NCBI GenBank assembly: GCA_022710245.1
Contig: JAKLHH010000338.1
Location: forward strand, 1-7,610
DNA length: 7,610 nucleotides
Reading direction: 5' to 3'
From: Myxococcota bacterium
GTDB taxonomy: Bacteria; Myxococcota; Polyangia; GCA-2747355; JAKLHH01
Under the pieces are notes generated by a model. It saw only the letters and a program-made list of their open reading frames with translations. It ran no database searches and was not told the DNA's origin. Position numbers and translations under genes: made by a program. Positions within the stretch are counted from its first letter, which is position 1. Every line of letters starts with the position of its first letter. Positions 1 through 4,981 of the stretch are shown here, in pieces.

Positions 1-291
1 GATCGAATCGAGCTTCGCGCGCGCCTTCTGCACCGAGTCATCCACCTCGGGCGCCGCGGCGCGATCCAGGATCTCGAAGTGCGCGCAGAAGTTCGCGGCC
101 TCGCGATCGCGGATGAAGTCCGCCTCGGGGATACGGCAGTGGTTGTGCCGCGAGGGATCATAGAAGCGGCAGTTCTTGCAGGCGTGGAGGTCTGCGCCGC
201 AGTGGGCGCACGTATCAGCCCGGCCGACCTTGATGCCTACCTTGACGATGAACTCGAGCTGATTGCGGCACTTCCAGCAAAAATGCGCCAT
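1..291 (-). CDS. Small zinc-ribbon protein, C-terminus cut by window edge
   Basis: The frame is open for 97 codons from ATG at 291 to the window edge, so the stop is not seen. A GGAG ribosome binding site (301-298) lies 6 bases before the ATG and decides the start. The protein begins MAHFCWKCRN and carries CWKC, CAHCG and CKNC pairs, then an HNHC and a late FCAHF cysteine. This is the pattern of a double zinc ribbon that probably binds one or two structural zinc ions. It has no signal peptide, so it should be cytoplasmic. The end (KARAKLDSI) resembles the tail of small conserved zinc-ribbon hypotheticals that I recall from deltaproteobacteria, so probably only a few residues are missing. Its codon use is less GC-rich than its neighbours. 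It lies 107 bases downstream of the cytochrome on the same strand and may have its own promoter. The function is unknown; a role in protein or nucleic-acid binding is only a guess. Confidence 0.82.
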   Translation of the reverse strand, partial: MAHFCWKCRNQLEFIVKVGIKVGRADTCAHCGADLHACKNCRFYDPSRHNHCRIPEADFIRDREAANFCAHFEILDRAAAPEVDDSVQKARAKLDSI

Positions 292-314
292 CTCTCACTC
301 CGTCCGGACCAAGT

Positions 315-343
315 GATCTAGCACCACGAGCCCGGAGCGTCAA
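315..343 (-). promoter_or_regulatory. Possible promoter of the zinc-ribbon gene
   Basis: On the minus strand TTGACG (343-338, five of six matches to the sigma-70 -35 box) is followed after exactly 17 bases by TAGATC (320-315, three of six matches to TATAAT). The predicted start of transcription near 308 would give a leader of about 17 bases containing the GGAG site. It would separate the zinc-ribbon gene from the cytochrome unit. The -10 box is weak, so this is tentative. Confidence 0.33.
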
Positions 344-398
344 TTCGCCCGTCACGGACCGCCACGGACTGTCCGCAGGACGGGAGCAGACTCGGCTC

Positions 399-1580
399 CT
401 ACTGGCAGCTCAGGTGCCGGTCGCCGAGCTGGTGGCACTTGAGGCAGACGCGCTGGTTGCGTCCCGAGAGCGCGCGGCACTTGATCGAGGTGGCGAAGCC
501 CGGCGGGTGGGGCGAGACGCCGCCCCTGCCCCGCCCGGCGCTCCCGTGGCAGCGGATGCAGGTCGACTCGCGGTGGCAGCTCGCGCAGGTGTTCGCGCTG
601 CGCTTCGCCGAGAAGGCGTGGTGGCCAGGCCCGCGGGTCGCGGCGACGAAGCCCGGCGGGTGGAACGCCCGGGTCGTGGTGGGCTTGAACCCGCCGCGCG
701 GCGACTCCTGCCCGACGCCGGTGCGCTGGTGGCAGCCCACGCAGAAGACCTGCTGGTTGTGGCACGAGCGGCACCGCGTCTCCTGCCGCCGCGCGTCGGC
801 GGCGTGGAGCGTCACGTAGTCGTTCGGGTGGAGGCTGATCGGCCGGAGCGTCCCCTGATGGCAGCGGAGGCACGCCGCCGGCTGGTGGCAGGACTCGCAG
901 TAGGTCCGGTTGCCGCGGGCGACCCCGCCGTGCTGCCGGGCGAAGAGCGGCCCGTGCCGGTCGGTCTTGAGGCTGCCCGAGGGCTGCAGCAGGCCGCTCG
1001 TCAGGCGCGTCTGCAGGCGGCCGTCCTTGGTCGCGAGGTGGCAGACCACGCAGCGGCTGGAGGCGCCGCGCCGCTTGTGGCAGCCCACGCAGCTCGCCAT
1101 GGTCGGGAGCGCACGCCGCGCCTTGGCGCCCGAGGCGCCCGAGGCGCCCGAGGAGAAGACGTGGCAGTCGGCGCAGACGGCGCCCTTCTCGAGGTGCAGC
1201 CGGTGGCCGAAGCGGAGCTTCGCCGTCGGGTAGCGGTACCCCCTCGGCACCCCGCTCCCGCTGAAGCCGGGGTGGCACTGCTGACACTCGCCCCGCAGCG
1301 AGCCGCCGCGCGTGCTCTCATGGCAGGGCTTGCAGACCGCCTCGGCCGGCAGGTTGCGCTCGAGGACGCTGACGCTCGTCTTCACGCTCGCGTGGCACCG
1401 CGCGCAGTCGAGCGACGCGTGCTTCGGGTGCGAGAAGCGGAGCACGCCCGCCTCGGGCTTCGGGTAGACCACCGGCGAGGGCCCGAGCGGCGCGTCGGCG
1501 GCGACCAGCCCCGCGGCGAGGAGCACGACGAGCGCGGCGAGGACGGGCGCGAGGCGGCGGCTCATGGCGCGGCGGCTCAT
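399..1580 (-). CDS. Periplasmic 13-heme c-type cytochrome
   Basis: The 393-residue protein has a Sec signal peptide (MSRRAMSRR, a hydrophobic stretch at about 10-26, cleavage near VAA-DA at 28). CxxCH heme-attachment motifs start at residues 59, 83, 99, 136, 164, 177, 228, 237, 270, 280, 332, 341 and 379: 13 in all. There are also exactly 13 other histidines (51, 54, 126, 129, 209, 217, 251, 259, 307, 320, 321, 358, 389), enough for a second axial ligand to every heme. The FSHPKH...CxxCH and FGHRLH...CxxCH groups are typical of cytochrome c3/c7-type modules. No membrane helix or lipobox follows the signal, so it should be a soluble periplasmic electron carrier. Its ATG overlaps the barrel stop by ATGA, which implies coupled translation and a shared complex, as in MtrA-MtrB-type conduits. 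Two cysteines (368, 392) are not in heme motifs. I see no sign of an active-site heme lacking a ligand, so an electron-transfer role is favoured over an enzyme. Confidence 0.92.
   Translation of the reverse strand: MSRRAMSRRLAPVLAALVVLLAAGLVAADAPLGPSPVVYPKPEAGVLRFSHPKHASLDCARCHASVKTSVSVLERNLPAEAVCKPCHESTRGGSLRGECQQCHPGFSGSGVPRGYRYPTAKLRFGHRLHLEKGAVCADCHVFSSGASGASGAKARRALPTMASCVGCHKRRGASSRCVVCHLATKDGRLQTRLTSGLLQPSGSLKTDRHGPLFARQHGGVARGNRTYCESCHQPAACLRCHQGTLRPISLHPNDYVTLHAADARRQETRCRSCHNQQVFCVGCHQRTGVGQESPRGGFKPTTTRAFHPPGFVAATRGPGHHAFSAKRSANTCASCHRESTCIRCHGSAGRGRGGVSPHPPGFATSIKCRALSGRNQRVCLKCHQLGDRHLSCQ
1125..1151 (-). repeat. Three 9-bp tandem repeats inside the cytochrome gene
   Basis: GGCGCCCGA (plus strand) occurs three times head to tail at 1125, 1134 and 1143. 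On the coding strand it gives a Ser-Gly-Ala triplet repeat at about residues 144-152, in the linker between hemes 4 and 5. The length is a multiple of three, so copy-number change would keep the frame and only alter linker length. Confidence 0.85.
1551..1580 (-). repeat. 15-bp imperfect tandem duplication at the cytochrome start
   Basis: The first ten codons read MSRRA then MSRRL. The two 15-bp units (1580-1566 and 1565-1551) share the 12-base core ATGAGCCGCCGC, giving two in-frame start codons 15 bases apart. The upstream ATG (1580) has a GGAG 9 bases before it and overlaps the barrel stop, so it is preferred. The second ATG would shorten the signal peptide n-region by five residues but leave it functional. 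Confidence 0.7.
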
Positions 1581-3007
1581 GGCGCGAGCTCCAGGTCGAG
1601 CACCCCGAGGAGCCGGAGCGCGCTGGCGTAGAGCCGGCTCACGTTGTCCTCGAGGAGGACGTGGATGCGCACGCCCCGCAGCGGGTGCAACGTGGTCCCT
1701 GCCTGGAAGCCGAAGCTGGTGACCGGCGCGCCCTCGTGGACCGCGTCGTGGAAGCGCACCAGCGAGAGCCGGCCGGAGAGGCTCAGCCAGCGGAGCAGCG
1801 TCCAGGTCCCGTCGAGATCCGCGCCGCCGGTGGAGCCCAGGCGCCCGCCGAAGTAGTAGCCCTCGAGGCTGGCGCGCAGGCGCTCGGTCTTCCAGGTGCC
1901 GACGAGCCCGAGGGTGAGCGAGCCCGGCTCGGCGGTCTCGCCCTCGACGGGATCGGTCCACGCCCAGCGGTAGCCCACGCGCAGCGAGAGCGCGAGGGGC
2001 TCGAGCACCTGCACGGTGGCGCGGCCCACCAGATCGCTGAAGGGCTCGAGGCTGAAGATGTTGAAGATGGAGTCGCCGTCGAAGTGCGGCCGCGAGCGCA
2101 GGTACTCGACCTGCACCTCGACGCGCTTGCCGATCGGCGCGCCCAGGCCGAGCTGCAGGTCGTCGAGCTCGCCGGTGAGGAAGCTGTAGCGGAGCCCGAG
2201 CTGCGGCCGCAGCCGCACGCGCGGGACCTCCAGCATCGCGCCGACGAAGAGCGCCTCCTGGCCCACCCCCCAGACGCTGGCGGGGCTCGCGCCGGGCTCC
2301 GTGAGGGGCGCGGCCTTCGCGGCGACCCCTCGGTAGGCCACGCGAGCGTGCAGCCAGGGGAGCTCGGCGCCGACCGCGACGCCGAAGCTCGGGGACCAGG
2401 CGCCGCGCGCGGGGTCGTCGGTGGCGCCGTCGGTCTCGAAGACCGCCGAGGAGAGCGGGTGCGCGCCCGCGACCTGGACGCCGAAGTACGACTCGACGTA
2501 GAGGTGCCAGGGCGTGTTGATGCGGACGCGCAGGCCGTCGTAGGCGAAGAAGTCGAGGAGCTCGAAGTCGAGCTGGCGGCCGAGCGTGAAGTCGAGGAAG
2601 CCGAAGAGGTTCCGGCCCTCGAGCGCGGCGAGGAGGAGGTCGATCTGGCTGCGCTCGATCTCGGGGACGTTGGCCGCCCCGTCGGCGTAGGAGCCGAAGT
2701 CGGTCTCGAAGCGCATCAGGGCGTGGAAGGTGAGCAGCGCGGGCGGCCGGTCGCCGCGCGGCGAGAAGGGCGCCTGCCCGGGGTCGAGGAGGTTGAAGAC
2801 GCGGAGCCCGAGGAGCTGCGTGATGCGCCGCCGGTTGATCAGCTCGAGGGTCTCGCGCGCGTAGCGGCGGAGCTGGTAGCCGTAGGCCTCGGTGCGCGAG
2901 GTGATCTCGAAGTCGTAGGCGTGCGCCGGGCGCGCGCCGAGCGCCACCGCGGAGAGACAGAGCAGCGCCGCGAGGCGGAGGTGGGGGGCTTTGGGAGTCC
3001 GGGACAC
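1577..3007 (-). CDS. Outer-membrane beta-barrel, probable porin partner of the 13-heme cytochrome
   Basis: The 476-residue protein starts at GTG (3007) with AGGGG a few bases upstream. A clear signal peptide ends at PAHA-YDF (cleavage after residue 30). The mature 446 residues are almost entirely alternating polar and hydrophobic segments with many aromatic and Arg/Glu residues, such as [48 protein letters not shown] and [10 protein letters not shown]. There are no hydrophobic helices after the signal. This is the signature of a transmembrane beta-barrel, and the length could hold about 20 strands. The chain ends LDLELAP, without the terminal Phe common in barrels. The gene is followed by, and overlaps, the multiheme cytochrome gene. 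I infer that it is the outer-membrane sheath of a porin-cytochrome conduit, in size closer to Geobacter-type porins than to the larger MtrB. I cannot assign it to a named family by sight; a generic barrel with an unrelated neighbour is the alternative. Confidence 0.85.
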   Translation of the reverse strand: MSRTPKAPHLRLAALLCLSAVALGARPAHAYDFEITSRTEAYGYQLRRYARETLELINRRRITQLLGLRVFNLLDPGQAPFSPRGDRPPALLTFHALMRFETDFGSYADGAANVPEIERSQIDLLLAALEGRNLFGFLDFTLGRQLDFELLDFFAYDGLRVRINTPWHLYVESYFGVQVAGAHPLSSAVFETDGATDDPARGAWSPSFGVAVGAELPWLHARVAYRGVAAKAAPLTEPGASPASVWGVGQEALFVGAMLEVPRVRLRPQLGLRYSFLTGELDDLQLGLGAPIGKRVEVQVEYLRSRPHFDGDSIFNIFSLEPFSDLVGRATVQVLEPLALSLRVGYRWAWTDPVEGETAEPGSLTLGLVGTWKTERLRASLEGYYFGGRLGSTGGADLDGTWTLLRWLSLSGRLSLVRFHDAVHEGAPVTSFGFQAGTTLHPLRGVRIHVLLEDNVSRLYASALRLLGVLDLELAP

Positions 3008-3083
3008 CGTCCCCTGTGTAGCGTAGGAGGGGCGGGTCGCGAAAGGGCGTTTTTCTCGGGGGGGCGATTGGGGCGCGGACGAA

Positions 3084-3965
3084 CTAGAGCGACACGCACT
3101 TGCCGTCCGTGCAGACCTGGTCGGCCATGCAGCCCATGCAGGGGCTGCCGCCCATCCCGCAGTGGTCCATGCTCGGTTGGTTGCAGCTGGCGCCCTCGCA
3201 GCAGCCGCCGGGACAGGTGCTCGCCGAGCAGGCGGTGGTCACGCAGGAGGCCTGCTGGCAGCTGGCGCCGCTCAGCGTGCAGTCTGCGCAGCTCACGCCC
3301 GAGGCGCCGCAGGCGCTGTCGAGGTCGCCGGGCTTGCAGGTGCCGGCCGCGCAGCAGCCCGGGCAGGTCGACTCGCACGCGGTCGCGCCCACGCAGGTGC
3401 CGCTCGCGCTGCAGACCTGCCCCGGGCCGCAGTCGCTGCAGGTGACCCCGTTCCGGCCGCACGCCGAGTCGACAGGAGGCGTACGGCAGGCACCTGCCTG
3501 GCAGCAGCCGTCCGGGCAGCTCGTGGCGTCGCAGGGGATCTGCCTGCACTGGCCGCCCACGCAGCTCCAGCCCGCGGCGCACGCCGCGCAGGCCCCGCCA
3601 CCGACCCCGCACAGGTCACGGGTGGGGCTCGAGATGCACTCCGTCTCGCTCGCGCAGCAGCCGGAGCACGTCTCCGCCCCGCAGCTGCCGACCGTCAGTC
3701 TGCAGGTCCCGCTCGTGCACGCCGCGGGAGGCGTGCAGCCCGCGCAGGCCGCGCCGCCCGAGCCGCAGACCCGATCGCTCTGCTCGGCGGGCAGCACGCA
3801 GCCGGCGCTGCCGCAGCAGCCGCTCGAGCAGGTCTGGACGCTACACTGAGCCGGGGGCGCGTCGAGCCGGGCGCCGCCGTCTCGGGCCTTGCCCGCCTCG
3901 AACGGCAGCAGCTGGTGACACCCCGTCACGCAGAGCAGCAGGGCCACCATGACGGTCGCGCGCAT
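3084..3965 (-). CDS. Cysteine-rich repeat lipoprotein (five 10-Cys repeats)
   Basis: The 293-residue protein has a lipoprotein signal peptide: MRATVMVALLLCVTG-C with lipobox VTGC, so Cys16 is the lipidated residue. The next residue is His, not Asp, favouring the outer membrane. After a short Ala/Pro linker come five repeats of about 45-48 residues (41-88, 95-140, 145-191, 197-241, 246-290). Each has ten cysteines in the pattern C..C.GCC...C...CG..G..C..C...C...C, giving 50 cysteines. None is in a CxxCH motif, so it binds no c-type heme. The even cysteine count and export suggest disulfide-linked small domains on the cell surface. Similar repeats are frequent in myxobacterial secreted proteins and, as I recall, are often mislabelled as tryptophan synthase alpha chain; nothing here supports an enzyme. 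It lies 76 bases upstream of the barrel gene on the same strand. An in-frame ATG at 4088 was not used, because it would bury the signal peptide and cross the tandem repeat. Confidence 0.87.
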   Translation of the reverse strand: MRATVMVALLLCVTGCHQLLPFEAGKARDGGARLDAPPAQCSVQTCSSGCCGSAGCVLPAEQSDRVCGSGGAACAGCTPPAACTSGTCRLTVGSCGAETCSGCCASETECISSPTRDLCGVGGGACAACAAGWSCVGGQCRQIPCDATSCPDGCCQAGACRTPPVDSACGRNGVTCSDCGPGQVCSASGTCVGATACESTCPGCCAAGTCKPGDLDSACGASGVSCADCTLSGASCQQASCVTTACSASTCPGGCCEGASCNQPSMDHCGMGGSPCMGCMADQVCTDGKCVSL

Positions 3966-3970
3966 GGGGC

Positions 3971-3999
3971 ATCGTACTGCGACCGGGGCGGCAGCTGAA
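3971..3999 (-). promoter_or_regulatory. Possible promoter giving a leaderless lipoprotein mRNA
   Basis: On the minus strand TTCAGC (3999-3994) is followed after 17 bases by TACGAT (3976-3971, four of six matches to TATAAT). Only five bases (GCCCC) separate this -10 box from the ATG at 3965, so transcription would begin at or next to the A of the start codon. That would explain why no Shine-Dalgarno sequence is seen before this gene. The -35 box matches only three of six positions. Confidence 0.3.
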
Positions 4000-4001
4000 C
4001 C

Positions 4002-4071
4002 TGATTTGGAGCGGCGCCCCACACGTCGGGCGGTGGTGATTTGGAGCGGCGCCCCACACGTCGGGCGGTGG
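4002..4071. repeat. Two exact tandem copies of a 35-bp unit
   Basis: The unit at 4002-4036 is repeated without any mismatch at 4037-4071. It begins TGATTTGGAGCGGCGC and ends GTCGGGCGGTGG. The 8-mer GGCAGCTG occurs just before the array (3990-3997) and directly after it (4072-4078, sharing its first G with the last base of copy 2 at 4071). The array fills the middle of the divergent gap between the lipoprotein gene and the three-helix gene. It could be a duplicated operator, or a small mobile or intergenic repeat whose flanking 8-mers are a target duplication. I cannot decide between these without genome-wide copy counts. Confidence 0.93.
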
Positions 4072-4099
4072 GCAGCTGCCGCGACCAACCATTGTCCTC

Positions 4100-4126
4100 T
4101 ATACTGGTGCGGACCCCGGCAGGAGG
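4100..4126 (+). promoter_or_regulatory. -10-like box and strong ribosome binding site of the three-helix gene
   Basis: AGGAGG at 4121-4126 is a full Shine-Dalgarno sequence 6 bases before the ATG at 4133, which fixes that start. TATACT at 4100-4105 matches five of six bases of the -10 consensus in an otherwise GC-rich region. No convincing -35 box lies 16-18 bases upstream (TGCCGC at 4077), so an activator or another sigma factor may be needed, or the box may be chance. Confidence 0.5.
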
Positions 4127-4132
4127 TGCGCG

Positions 4133-4978
4133 ATGGTGCTGGACCTTGTGCGGCCGCTGCTCCTCGGGCTCAGCGGCCTCGCCGCGATCGGGCTCTTCAT
4201 CGCGGTGCTGGTGGGGATGCTGGTCCACGGCCCCAGGCTCTGGGTCCGCCTCTGCACGGTGGGTCTCGTCCTCGCCGGGCTCGCCAACACCGCGCTGCTC
4301 GTCTCGCCGCGCGCCGCGCTCGGCCTGCTCGCCTTCCTCGTCGTCACCATGGTGCTGAGCAGCGTGGTGACGCTGTTCGCCTGGAGCATGCCGGCTGACC
4401 CGACGCCCGAGCCGCACGCCTTCGACCCGCCCGACCCGGGGCTCCGCGCGCTGGCAGAGCGCTGGGGCGCCGAGCTCGACTCCCTCGGCTACCGCCACGC
4501 GCTGGACCTCTGCTCGAGCTATCGCCTCGGGGGCTCGGTCCGCCGCACCTGGACCCGCGTCTTCACGCACGGCGAGCGCGCGGGCTGGCTGGAGCTCGGG
4601 GTCCTGGTGCAGCCCAAGGTGGCGGCGCTCCGCGCGGTGACCCCGCTCGCCGACGGCAGGACGCTGGAGACCTCGAACCGCCGCACGGACGCGGCCACGC
4701 TCGGCGACGCGGGGACGGCGGCGGTCAAGGTGCCCGAGGGCGCGCGCGTCGTCGATCTGCTCCTCGCCCACGACCGGGGCCTGGCCGAGGCCGGGGCTGG
4801 CGCCTCGCCGCTCCCGACGCCCGATGTGCTCGCGGCGCGGCTCGCCAGCCACCGCGCCTTCGTCGAGCGCATGATCGCCGGCGGCGTGCTCGCGCGTCAC
4901 GGCGACCAGCTCCGCCTGCGGCCGCGCGCGCTGCCGCGGCTCCTCGCGCACAGCTTCACCGCGCTCGTGCGCGGCTGA
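4133..4978 (+). CDS. Unrecognised membrane protein, three N-terminal helices plus soluble domain
   Basis: The 281-residue protein starts at ATG 4133 behind a perfect AGGAGG. Three hydrophobic segments at about residues 8-31, 37-57 and 62-84 are separated by very short loops (HGPRLW and SPRA). A 195-residue charged soluble region follows. It contains RALAERWGAELDSLGY, a central stretch of likely strands and helices (LELGVLVQPKVAALRAVTPL), and a helical C-terminal part ending LLAHSFTALVRG. With three helices, the soluble domain and the N-terminus should lie on opposite sides of the inner membrane. I see no catalytic motif and do not recognise the family. Codon use matches the neighbours, and the clean start and membrane pattern make it a real gene. 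It is divergent from the lipoprotein gene and converges on the sigma-fusion gene with only 3 bases between the stop codons, so the context gives no functional clue. Confidence 0.88.
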   Translation: MVLDLVRPLLLGLSGLAAIGLFIAVLVGMLVHGPRLWVRLCTVGLVLAGLANTALLVSPRAALGLLAFLVVTMVLSSVVTLFAWSMPADPTPEPHAFDPPDPGLRALAERWGAELDSLGYRHALDLCSSYRLGGSVRRTWTRVFTHGERAGWLELGVLVQPKVAALRAVTPLADGRTLETSNRRTDAATLGDAGTAAVKVPEGARVVDLLLAHDRGLAEAGAGASPLPTPDVLAARLASHRAFVERMIAGGVLARHGDQLRLRPRALPRLLAHSFTALVRG

Positions 4979-4981
4979 TCG

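Noticed and set aside
79..321. 80-codon plus-strand frame over the zinc-ribbon gene
   Set aside because: The minus strand encodes paired CxxC motifs behind a correctly spaced GGAG, so the plus frame is antisense.
346..380. Short repeats downstream of the cytochrome stop (CACGGAC twice, GGACTGTCC palindrome) as a terminator
   Set aside because: The stem is only four base pairs and is not followed by a U-run on the minus strand.
1581..1961. Longer version of the cytochrome starting at 1961
   Set aside because: The extra 127 residues are Arg/Ala-rich and out of frame with the barrel gene they overlap. The start at 1580 gives a proper signal peptide and an ATGA overlap.
3041..3057. T-run after a GC-rich stretch, like a plus-strand terminator
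   Set aside because: No plus-strand gene lies upstream of it and no good stem precedes the T-run. On the minus strand, where the genes are, there is no U-run.
1661..3445. Plus-strand open frame of 594 codons spanning the barrel gene and part of the lipoprotein gene
   Set aside because: It crosses two genes with clear signal peptides on the other strand and ends in an Arg/Cys/Ser-rich low-complexity tail, so it is a shadow.
4002..4071. Tandem 35-bp units as a remnant CRISPR array
   Set aside because: The copies abut directly with no spacer, and no cas gene is present.
3926..4951. Minus-strand open frame of 341 codons over the three-helix gene
   Set aside because: Its product is His/Arg/Glu-rich without structure, and the plus strand has an AGGAGG start and clear membrane helices.
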